NCBI GenBank assembly: GCA_021815655.1
Contig: JAKAGJ010000158.1
Span: 1 to 6,077 of the forward strand
Length of the DNA stretch: 6,077 nucleotides
Direction: 5' to 3'
Source: Deltaproteobacteria bacterium
GTDB lineage: Bacteria > Desulfobacterota > Desulfarculia > Desulfarculales > Desulfarculaceae
Part shown: piece by piece, positions 1-5,470 of the stretch
How the letters are laid out: each line of letters starts with the position of its first letter
How positions within the stretch are numbered: position 1 is the stretch's first letter
Position numbers and translations under genes: made by a program
Notes under the pieces: model-generated
Told to the model about the DNA's origin: nothing
The model's input: the letters and a program-made list of their open reading frames with translations, nothing else
Database searches by the model: none

Positions 1-109
1 TCCCCTGGGCAACTACTCCATAGACACCGTGGGCCTGACCTTCGGCACCCCCGACGAAAACGTCCGGGCAGCCCTCAACACCGCCCGCGAGTATGGCCGC
101 ATCCATTAA
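1..109 (+). CDS. 3' end of an upstream gene, possibly a UroD-fold (MtaA/CmuA-like) methyltransferase
   Basis: An open frame enters from the left edge (first full codon at 2) and ends at TAA 107-109, leaving 35 C-terminal residues. The tail contains GTPDENVRA followed by a helix ending AREYG. This resembles the C-terminal helix of uroporphyrinogen-decarboxylase-fold proteins, where a TP-x-ENV/I-x-A motif precedes an 'AREYG'-like end. That superfamily includes corrinoid methyltransferases such as MtaA, MtbA and the N-terminal part of CmuA. Such a partner fits the corrinoid genes that follow only 27 bases downstream, and co-transcription is likely. The identification rests on a short tail plus context and is weak; the fragment could belong to another methyltransferase type. 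That a coding frame ends here is much surer than the family. Confidence 0.5.
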   Translation, partial: PLGNYSIDTVGLTFGTPDENVRAALNTAREYGRIH

Positions 110-136
110 GCGGGCCGCCGGGGCTGGGAGCAAGCG

Positions 137-991
137 ATGCAGACGGTAATCTGGAGCGAAAAGAAGCGGGTCGTCATCGGGCCGGACCAACCCGTGGTCA
201 TCATCGGCGAGAGGATCAACCCCACCGGCCGGCGCAGGCTGGCCGCGGCCCTGGAGGCCGGGGACATGGCCCTGGTGCGGGACGAGGCGCTCAGGCAGGT
301 GCGGGCCGGAGCCCAGGTCCTGGACGTGAACGTGGGGGTGTCGGGCATTGACGAGCCGGCCACCCTGATCCTGGCGGTCAAGGCCGTCAGCCAGGTCACC
401 GAGGCGCCCCTGTGCCTGGACTCCGCCTCGCCCAAGGCCCTGGAGGCCGCCCTGGGGGCCTATACCGGCAAGGCCCTGGTCAACTCGGTCAACGGCGAGG
501 AGGCCAAGCTCAAGGAGGTGCTGCCCCTGGTGGCCCGCTACAAGGCGGCGGTGGTGGCCCTGACCATGGACGACCAGGGCATCCCCCGGGACGTGCCCAC
601 CCGCCTGGCCATCGCCGAGCGCATCCTCAACGAGGCGGCCAAGCTGGGCATCCCCGCCGAGGACGTGGTGGTGGACCCGCTGGCCATGAGCGTGGCCGCC
701 GACGACCAGGCTGGCCTGGCCGCGCTACAGGCCTTGCGGGCCATACGCGACGGCCTGGGGGTCAACCAGACCGTGGGGGCCAGCAATGTCTCCTTCGGGC
801 TGCCCGACCGGACGGCGGTCAACGCCGTGTTTTTGTCCATGGCCGCCCTTTGCGGCTGCACCTGCCCCATCACCGACCCCACGGTCTGGGAACTGAGGCG
901 CGCCCTCCTGGTTGCCGACCTGATGCTGGGCAGGGACGAATTCGCCATGCAGTTCATCGGCGCCTTCCGCGAGCGCTCGGAACAGGCCTGA
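137..991 (+). CDS. Pterin-binding (DHPS-like) methyltetrahydrofolate:corrinoid methyltransferase, AcsE/MtgA-like
   Basis: This 284-residue cytoplasmic TIM-barrel protein of the dihydropteroate-synthase/MeTr family is expected to move a methyl group between tetrahydrofolate N5 and the cobalt of a corrinoid protein. Near the N-terminus is the family motif GERINPTG (24-31), followed by DVNVG (63-67). Candidate pterin-binding residues are D95 (LCLDS), N116 (VNSVNGE), D180 (VVDPL) and N217 (GASNVSFGLPDR). Their spacing (21, 64 and 37 residues) closely matches D75, N96, D160 and N199 as I recall them from Moorella AcsE, so the methyl-THF site looks intact. Length is near the usual 260-290. The ATG at 137 has GGGAG (126-130) six bases upstream. 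The cognate corrinoid protein gene follows after 31 bases. It could be AcsE itself, but no CoFeSP genes are visible and the neighbour is a small MtaC-type corrinoid protein, so an MtgA/MtvA-like role is favoured. The direction of transfer cannot be read from sequence. Confidence 0.9.
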   Translation: MQTVIWSEKKRVVIGPDQPVVIIGERINPTGRRRLAAALEAGDMALVRDEALRQVRAGAQVLDVNVGVSGIDEPATLILAVKAVSQVTEAPLCLDSASPKALEAALGAYTGKALVNSVNGEEAKLKEVLPLVARYKAAVVALTMDDQGIPRDVPTRLAIAERILNEAAKLGIPAEDVVVDPLAMSVAADDQAGLAALQALRAIRDGLGVNQTVGASNVSFGLPDRTAVNAVFLSMAALCGCTCPITDPTVWELRRALLVADLMLGRDEFAMQFIGAFRERSEQA

Positions 992-1008
992 CACAAACCC
1001 CAAACACC

Positions 1009-1014
1009 AAGGAG
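1009..1014 (+). promoter_or_regulatory. Ribosome binding site that fixes the GTG start of the corrinoid protein
   Basis: AAGGAG lies eight bases before GTG 1023. An ATG directly after it (1015-1017) is in another frame and too close to be used. The site supports GTG as the true start. Confidence 0.75.
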
Positions 1015-1022
1015 ATGCCGCC

Positions 1023-1667
1023 GTGGCGGACTTAATCGCTCTGCAGGAAGCCATAATCAAGGGCAAGCGCAACGATGTTCCCGGCCTGGTCCAGGCCGCC
1101 CTCGACGAAGGGATGTCCCCCCAGACAATCATCAACGAGCATATGATCCTGGCCATGAAGGAGGTCGGGCAGCGCTTTGAGCAGAAGAAAATCTTCGTGC
1201 CGGAGATGATGATCGCCGCCCGGGCCATGCAGGCGGGCCTGGAGGTCATCAAACCCCTGATCGGCCAGGGCGGCGCCGGCGGCGGCCTGGGCACGGTGGT
1301 CATGGGCACGGTCTTCGGCGACTTGCACGACATCGGCAAGAACCTGGTGATCCTGATGCTGGAAAGCTCGGGCTTCAAGGTTGTCAACCTGGGCGAGAAC
1401 GTGCCGGCGGCCAAGTTTGTCGAGGCCGCCCGCGAGCACCAGGCCAAGCTGGTGGGACTGTCCAGTCTGCTCACCACCGGAGACCCCTATGTCAAGGCCA
1501 CGGTGGCGGCCCTCAAGGAGAGCGATTTGAGCGGCAAGGTCAAGGTCATGTGCGGAGGCGCGGCCCTGACCCCCCGCTTCGTGCTGGAGGAGTGCCAGGC
1601 CGACGGCTACGCCCCCGACGCGGTGGCCGCGGTGCGCCTGGCCAAGGACCTATTGGGCTTTGCCTAA
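1023..1667 (+). CDS. Corrinoid (B12-binding) methyl-carrier protein, MtaC/MtgC/MttC-like
   Basis: This 214-residue cytoplasmic protein carries the methyl group on a cobalamin-type cofactor between methyltransferases. Residues 1-80 form the helical cap (B12-binding-2 domain), with the FVPEMMIAARAM segment at 58-69. A glycine-rich linker follows (81-90). The Rossmann-like B12 domain runs from about 91 and has the base-off/His-on motif DLHDIGKN (100-107), in which H102 would be the lower cobalt ligand. SSLLTT (147-152) and GGA (178-180) with ADGYAPDA (193-200) complete the nucleotide-tail pocket. All hallmark residues are present and the length is typical (about 205-220). It begins with GTG behind a good Shine-Dalgarno site. 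The preceding gene is its likely methyltransferase and the following one its likely reductive activator. The family does not reveal the original methyl donor; methylamines, methoxylated aromatics, methanol and betaines are all used by relatives. Confidence 0.93.
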   Translation: MADLIALQEAIIKGKRNDVPGLVQAALDEGMSPQTIINEHMILAMKEVGQRFEQKKIFVPEMMIAARAMQAGLEVIKPLIGQGGAGGGLGTVVMGTVFGDLHDIGKNLVILMLESSGFKVVNLGENVPAAKFVEAAREHQAKLVGLSSLLTTGDPYVKATVAALKESDLSGKVKVMCGGAALTPRFVLEECQADGYAPDAVAAVRLAKDLLGFA

Positions 1668-3603
1668 GCCCCCCGCTCAGAGCCAAGGCCTTGTGGTCGC
1701 CAAGAGCCCGGAGGTGGCCGCCGCCTCGGAAGTGGCCCCGGTCCCCTTCGTCGTCTTTCAACCCCTGGGCCGGCGGGTGCCGGTTTCCGCCGCTGGCGGC
1801 TCCCTTCTGGACCTGGCGCGGGCCGCCGGCGTGGACATGCAGGGGACCTGCGGCGGCAAGGGCCTATGCGGCAAATGCCGGGTTCGCCTCGATGGACCGA
1901 GCCCTGCCCCACCCACCGAGACTGAACGGAAAATCCTGGGCGCGGCCGTGGCCGAGGGCTATCGCCTGGCCTGCCAGACCAGCCTGCCCCAAGGGGGCTC
2001 CGTCTGGGTGCCCCCCCAGAGCAGGCCTGGCGGCCAGGTCATCCTGACCGCGGGCACCGACGCCGGTCTGGGGTTTGACCCCGCCGTGGAGGCCATCGAC
2101 CTTACCGTGCCGCCACCCAGCCTGGAAGATGTCATTGCTGACGGCCAGCGCCTGGTGGGGGAGCTGGGCCAGGGCCGGCAACTGGCCGAGGTCGAGCTTC
2201 CCCTGGGCGTTTTGCGCCAGATGCCCACCGCCCTGAAGGCCCAGGCCGGCCGCGCCACCGCCGTGCTCTGGCAGGGCCGCCGGGTGCTGGACGTGGCCGC
2301 CGGACATGGGCAGCCCTGCCTGGGGCTGGCCGTGGACCTGGGCACCACCACGGTGGTGGCCTATCTGGTGGATTTGGCCACGGGCCGCCACCTGGCCGTG
2401 GCCTCGGCCGTCAACCCCCAGATAGCCCACGGCGAGGACGTCATCTCCCGCATCGCTCACGCCGGCCTGGGCGCGGCCCAACTGGAGGCGCTGCGCGCCC
2501 GGGCCTGCCAGTGCGTCAACCAGCTGGCCCGCGCGGCCTGCCGGCAGGCCGGGGCCTCTCCCGGCCGAATCATGGAATGCACCCTCGTGGGCAACACGGC
2601 CATGCACCACATCTTCCTGGGTCTGGACCCGGCTGGCCTGGCCACGGCCCCCTATGCCCCGGCCGTATCGTCATGCCTGGACTTGCCGGCCAGAGAGGCC
2701 GGCCTGGAGTTGGCCTTGGCCGCCAACCTCCACGTCCTGCCGGTAAAGGCGGGGTTCGTTGGCGCCGACACCGTGGCCGTGGCCCTGGCCGTACAGGCCG
2801 GCAGCCTGGACGAGCCCACTCTTATCCTCGATTTGGGCACCAACGGAGAGATGATTCTGGCGGCCGCGGGGGTCATGCTGTGCTGCTCCACGGCGGCCGG
2901 GCCGGCCTTCGAGGGCGGACACATAACCTGGGGCATGCGCGGCGCCCCCGGGGCGGTGGAGGGCGTGCGCATCGGCCCGGACCTGGAACCCGTCTTGAAG
3001 GTCATCGGCGGCGGGCCGCCCCTGGGGCTGTGCGGCTCGGGGATCATCAGCGCCGTGGCCGGGCTGGTTCAGGCCGGCGCGCTGGAGAGCAACGGCTCCT
3101 TCGCTCCCAGCCTGGCGTCTTCCCGTCTGCGCCCGGGACCAAGGGGCGTGGAGTTCGTGTTGGCCTGGGCCCCCGAAACGGGTACCGGACAAGACCTGGT
3201 CATCTCGGCCCAAGACGTCTCCGAGGTGCAGTTGGCCAAGGCCGCGGTCCATGCGGGGCTGAGAATCATGCTCGACCGCCTGAACCTGACCAGGGTCTCG
3301 CGGGTCCTTCTGGCCGGGGCCTTCGGCAACTACCTGGAGCCCCTGGACGCCTGCGCAATCGGCCTGCTCCCCGGCGTGCGGGCGGATATGGTCGAGGGGG
3401 TGGGAAACGCGGCCGGCGCGGGGGCGGTGGCCGCCCTGCTCAACCGCCTCCGCCGGATTCAAGCCCAGGAACTGGCGTCCAGGCTGCGCTATCTGGAACT
3501 TGCCGCTTGCCCTGAATTCCCTGACCGCTTTGTGGAAGGCATGTCTTTTCCCGCCCCATCGCATTCCGCCCCAGAACCAGCGCGCGACATTTCGGGAAGC
3601 TGA
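1660..3603 (+). CDS. ATP-dependent reductive activator of corrinoid proteins (RACo/RamA-like, 2Fe-2S + ASKHA, DUF4445)
   Basis: This protein of up to 647 residues would re-reduce inactive Co(II) corrinoid to Co(I), coupling ATP hydrolysis to electron transfer. An N-terminal plant-type ferredoxin domain (about 28-110) has C64, C70, C73 and C105 (C-x5-C-x2-C...C), the [2Fe-2S] ligands. A linker region follows to about 220. The ASKHA part has phosphate-1 motif DLGTTT (226-231), a second DLGTNGE (391-397), GPAFEGG (414-420), LCGSGI (457-462) and GAFGN (553-557). The tail, with CPEFPDRF, lacks the two C-terminal [4Fe-4S] motifs of archaeal RamA. Size and layout match bacterial RACo (about 630 residues). 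The start is unsure: the longest reading begins at TTG 1660, overlaps the previous stop by eight bases and has AAGGA (1644-1648) eleven bases upstream. GTG at 1693, 1714 or 1732 would remove a low-complexity leader without touching the ferredoxin domain. The tight overlap argues for translation coupled to the corrinoid protein gene. Confidence 0.9.
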   Translation: MPKPPAQSQGLVVAKSPEVAAASEVAPVPFVVFQPLGRRVPVSAAGGSLLDLARAAGVDMQGTCGGKGLCGKCRVRLDGPSPAPPTETERKILGAAVAEGYRLACQTSLPQGGSVWVPPQSRPGGQVILTAGTDAGLGFDPAVEAIDLTVPPPSLEDVIADGQRLVGELGQGRQLAEVELPLGVLRQMPTALKAQAGRATAVLWQGRRVLDVAAGHGQPCLGLAVDLGTTTVVAYLVDLATGRHLAVASAVNPQIAHGEDVISRIAHAGLGAAQLEALRARACQCVNQLARAACRQAGASPGRIMECTLVGNTAMHHIFLGLDPAGLATAPYAPAVSSCLDLPAREAGLELALAANLHVLPVKAGFVGADTVAVALAVQAGSLDEPTLILDLGTNGEMILAAAGVMLCCSTAAGPAFEGGHITWGMRGAPGAVEGVRIGPDLEPVLKVIGGGPPLGLCGSGIISAVAGLVQAGALESNGSFAPSLASSRLRPGPRGVEFVLAWAPETGTGQDLVISAQDVSEVQLAKAAVHAGLRIMLDRLNLTRVSRVLLAGAFGNYLEPLDACAIGLLPGVRADMVEGVGNAAGAGAVAALLNRLRRIQAQELASRLRYLELAACPEFPDRFVEGMSFPAPSHSAPEPARDISGS

Positions 3604-3699
3604 AAAGCAAGTTGGCGGTCTGCCTCCGCTTCGCCGGCGGCGGTTGCCAGCCGGTGGCCCGGGCCTTGCGGGGCGTTGGCCGCCAGCGGCCATGGGTTA

Positions 3700-3811
3700 T
3701 CCTTCTCGACCGCTAAGATGGTTCGTGCGCGGCCCCGCCCGGCACCCCCCAAATGAATGTGACCTCCGTGGTGCTTAGCGATGCCCCGAGCCAAGATGGC
3801 GGCCCCTGGCG
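3700..3811 (-). pseudogene. Possible relic of a histidine-kinase ATPase domain C-terminus
   Basis: On the minus strand, about 35 codons read like the end of a HATPase_c domain: LARGIAKHHGGHIHLGG, then a short glycine/arginine stretch (GRGRAR) and a beta-strand-like TILAVEK. Functional kinases have G-x-G-L-G-L-A-I-x-x-x-I-V-x-x-H-G-G-x-I, then G-x-G-x-x-F. The HHGGHI core and its spacing to the G-R-G element fit, but the GLGLA box is degraded to PPGAAIL. No DHp, N-box or phospho-acceptor sequence is visible upstream. The open frame continues without meaning into the 3' end of the activator gene, stopping near 3489. Some codons here (GCT, GGA, ATT, TTG) are less GC-rich than in the neighbouring genes, as expected for decaying sequence. 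It could be a chance resemblance in a minus-strand frame; confidence is low. Confidence 0.25.
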
Positions 3812-3849
3812 GGCCATCACTCGACGCGGGAGTGGGCGGCCCCGCCAGG
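3805..3849. repeat. Nested inverted repeat upstream of the mod promoter
   Basis: CCTGGCGGG (3805-3813) is exactly complementary in inverted orientation to CCCGCCAGG (3841-3849). Inside lies a second perfect dyad, CACTC (3818-3822) with GAGTG (3830-3834), around a seven-base loop. Together they could fold into a 9+5 base-pair hairpin with a small internal loop. It ends ten bases before the candidate -35 element. No T-run follows, so it is not a classical intrinsic terminator; it might act as a 3' end stabiliser for the upstream transcript, a protein site, or nothing. Confidence 0.45.
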
Positions 3850-3858
3850 CCGGGCAGG

Positions 3859-3887
3859 TTGCGGAGATATATTTTATAGGATATAAC
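3859..3887 (+). promoter_or_regulatory. Putative sigma-70-type promoter for modABC
   Basis: A -35-like TTGCGG (3859-3864; consensus TTGACA) is separated by exactly 17 bases from a -10-like TATAAC (3882-3887; consensus TATAAT). It is the only AT-rich patch in the surrounding GC-rich sequence. Transcription would begin near 3894-3896, leaving a leader of about 78 bases before the modA ATG. Confidence 0.6.
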
Positions 3888-3888
3888 G
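3865..3888. promoter_or_regulatory. ModE-box-like operator
   Basis: The left half AGATATAT (3865-3872) and right half ATATAACG (3881-3888) are separated by eight bases. A perfect dyad partner of the right half would be CGTTATAT, and six of eight positions of the left half agree, including the last five. E. coli ModE binds upstream of modA at CGTTATAT-N8-ACATAACG, the same 8-8-8 arrangement with the same outer ATAACG. The site covers the spacer and -10 of the candidate promoter, where a molybdate-loaded ModE dimer would block RNA polymerase. That the next genes are modABC makes this reading stronger. No modE gene is in the window. Similar regulators for tungstate exist in sulfate reducers and cannot be excluded. 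Confidence 0.65.
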
Positions 3889-3961
3889 CTATCAGAAGCC
3901 TGCCCCTCCCCGCTATCTATCCAAGGGCTGACGGCCACGGCACCGCGCAACCGCTACAGAC

Positions 3962-3967
3962 AGGAGG
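3962..3967 (+). promoter_or_regulatory. Shine-Dalgarno site of modA
   Basis: AGGAGG sits five bases before ATG 3973. An in-frame GTG at 3967 overlaps this site and so is unlikely to be the start. Confidence 0.8.
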
Positions 3968-3972
3968 TGCAC

Positions 3973-4755
3973 ATGTCAGGCAAGCAAACATGGGGCCTGG
4001 TGCTGGGCTTGGCCCTGGGCCTTCTGGGCCTGAACTCGGCAGCCCAGGCCGCCGCCGCTCCGCCGGAGATGACCGTCTTCGCCGCGGCCTCCACCACCAA
4101 CGCCCTCAACGACATCGCCAAGCTCTGGCAGGCCCAGGGCGGAGGCAAGGTGATCTTCTCCTTTGCCTCCAGCTCCACCCTGGCCAAGCAGATCGAGCAG
4201 GGCGCCCCCGCCCAGGTATTCCTCTCCGCCGACCAGAAATGGATGGACTACCTGGAGCAGCGCAACTTGGTGCAGGCCGGCAGCCGGGTGGAGCTTTTGG
4301 GCAACCGCCTGGTGCTCATCGCGCCATCTGACAGCACCCTGCGGGGCAAGATCGCCGCCGGCTGCCCCCTGGCCGCTTGGCTGAACCAGGGACGCCTCTC
4401 GGTGGGCGATCCCGCGCACGTGCCCGCCGGCATCTACGCCCAGGAGGCCCTGAGCAAACTGGGCCTTTGGGAGCAGGTGCGGGACCGCCTGGCCCGGGCC
4501 TCGGACGTGCGCTCGGCCCTGGCCCTGGTGGAGCGCGGCGAGGCGCCCCTGGGCATAGTCTATTCCACCGATGCCGCCATCTCGGCCAAGGTGAGGGTGG
4601 TGGACGCCTTCCCCGAGGACAGCCACGCCCCGGTGACCTATCCCGCGGCCCTGGTGGCCGGCCAGGCCGGAGAGCAGGCCGCCCGCTTCCTGGCCTTCCT
4701 GGGCTCGCCCCCGGCCAAGGCCGTGTGGCAAAAATACGGCTTCCTGCTGAAGTAG
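3973..4755 (+). CDS. modA: Molybdate ABC transporter, periplasmic substrate-binding protein
   Basis: This 260-residue exported protein captures molybdate (and usually tungstate) and delivers it to ModBC. The first 26 residues form a Sec signal peptide: a K4-containing N-terminus, a leucine-rich core (about 8-20) and an AQA-A cleavage site after residue 26. The mature protein starts with the ModA strand TVFAAASTTNAL (34-45), in which S40 is the first oxyanion ligand. FSFASSSTLAKQI (62-74) holds the second ligand serine (about 67). SVGDPAHVPAG and GIVYST (194-199, Y197) complete the family pocket. These positions correspond to Ser12, Ser39 and Tyr170 in mature E. coli ModA. Length is normal. 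ATG 3973 has a strong Shine-Dalgarno site, and the gene lies about 78 bases after a candidate promoter with a ModE-like operator. The motifs fit class ModA rather than TupA. Mo versus W preference is not decided by sequence. Confidence 0.95.
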   Translation: MSGKQTWGLVLGLALGLLGLNSAAQAAAAPPEMTVFAAASTTNALNDIAKLWQAQGGGKVIFSFASSSTLAKQIEQGAPAQVFLSADQKWMDYLEQRNLVQAGSRVELLGNRLVLIAPSDSTLRGKIAAGCPLAAWLNQGRLSVGDPAHVPAGIYAQEALSKLGLWEQVRDRLARASDVRSALALVERGEAPLGIVYSTDAAISAKVRVVDAFPEDSHAPVTYPAALVAGQAGEQAARFLAFLGSPPAKAVWQKYGFLLK

Positions 4756-4776
4756 GGCGTGGGAGGGCCGCCGGTC

Positions 4777-5466
4777 ATGTGGCTAAGCCCCCTGGAGTGG
4801 GAGGCGGTGCGGCTCAGCCTGTGGGTATCGGGCTGGGCCATCGCCGGCAGCCTGCCCCTGGCCCTGGCCTTGGCCTATGTGCTGGCCCGCCGCGAATTTC
4901 CCGGCAAGGTGCTGGTGGAGGGCCTGGTGCACCTGCCCCTGGTCCTGCCCCCGGTGGTGATCGGCTACCTGCTCCTGGTGCTGTTGGGGCGCCGAGGCGT
5001 CATTGGGGCCTGGCTGTTTGAGTACCTGGGCATAACCCTGGGCTTTTCCTGGCGGGGCGCGGCGGTGGCCTCGGCGGTGCTGGCCTTCCCCCTGATGGTC
5101 AAGGCCATGCGCCTGTCCCTGGAGGCGGTGGACCCTCGCCTGGAGGCCGCCGCCCGCACCCTGGGGGGCGGCCGCTGGTGGGTGTTTTTCAGCGTGACCC
5201 TGCCTCTGGCCCTGCCAGGCGTCCTCAGCGGCGTGGTGCTGGCTTTTGCCCGGGGCCTGGGGGAGTTTGGGGCCACCATCACCTTTGTCTCCAACATCCC
5301 CGGCCAGACCCGCACCCTGCCCCTGGCCATCTACACCATGGTGCAGTCTCCCGGCGGCGAGGAGGCCGCCTTGAGGCTGTGCGTCATCTCCGTGGTGTTG
5401 TCCCTGGGGGCGCTGTTGGCCTCGGAGGTCATGGCGCGCGGCCTGCGGCGCAGGCTGCGGGGCTGA
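4777..5466 (+). CDS. modB: Molybdate ABC transporter, inner-membrane permease
   Basis: This 229-residue integral membrane protein forms, as a dimer, the channel for molybdate across the inner membrane. Hydrophobic segments appear at about 11-36 (first helix), 46-70, 94-110, 135-160 and in the C-terminal third, consistent with the usual five or so helices. The cytoplasmic coupling (EAA) loop that touches ModC is clear: EAAARTLGGG from 123, followed by the conserved LP at 142-143. Length equals that of typical ModB proteins. The ATG at 4777 follows GGGAGGG (4761-4767) by nine bases. An in-frame GTG at 4759 would add six residues but lies upstream of that Shine-Dalgarno site and is not preferred. 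It begins 21 bases after modA and ends four bases before modC, so the three genes form one operon. Confidence 0.95.
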   Translation: MWLSPLEWEAVRLSLWVSGWAIAGSLPLALALAYVLARREFPGKVLVEGLVHLPLVLPPVVIGYLLLVLLGRRGVIGAWLFEYLGITLGFSWRGAAVASAVLAFPLMVKAMRLSLEAVDPRLEAAARTLGGGRWWVFFSVTLPLALPGVLSGVVLAFARGLGEFGATITFVSNIPGQTRTLPLAIYTMVQSPGGEEAALRLCVISVVLSLGALLASEVMARGLRRRLRG

Positions 5467-5470
5467 AGTC

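Larger units (their letters stand above)
3604..3972. other. Intergenic region between the corrinoid cassette and modABC
   Basis: These 369 bases contain no + strand gene I can support. The first 90 bases are GC-rich with small dyads but no hairpin followed by a T-run, so no convincing intrinsic terminator for the upstream cassette is visible. The stretch 3700-3811 holds a possible minus-strand gene relic. The stretch 3805-3849 is a nested inverted repeat. An abrupt AT-rich island at about 3865-3893 carries the modA promoter and ModE-like operator. The last 80 bases are the predicted 5' untranslated leader of modA. Confidence 0.7.

Noticed and set aside
3677..3692. Perfect palindrome TGGCCGC-CA-GCGGCCA as an intrinsic terminator for the upstream cassette
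   Set aside because: The two-base loop is too tight and the following sequence (TGGGTTATCC) has no T-run, so it does not meet the usual terminator pattern.
2671..3693. Long minus-strand open frame (340 codons) opposite the activator gene
   Set aside because: It is the mirror of a well-supported gene in GC-rich DNA, where the antisense frame rarely meets stop codons. Its translation is low-complexity (G, Q, A, P, H) with no recognisable domain.
3889..3972. Molybdenum-cofactor (Moco/Tuco) riboswitch in the modA leader
   Set aside because: The predicted leader is only about 78-80 bases and I see neither the conserved stems nor the tetraloop-receptor arrangement. The operator already explains regulation. 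A covariance-model search would settle it.
3753..4331. Plus-strand open frame running from the intergenic region into modA in another frame
   Set aside because: Most of it lies over modA in a different frame. There is no Shine-Dalgarno site or domain, and it would cross the promoter and operator.
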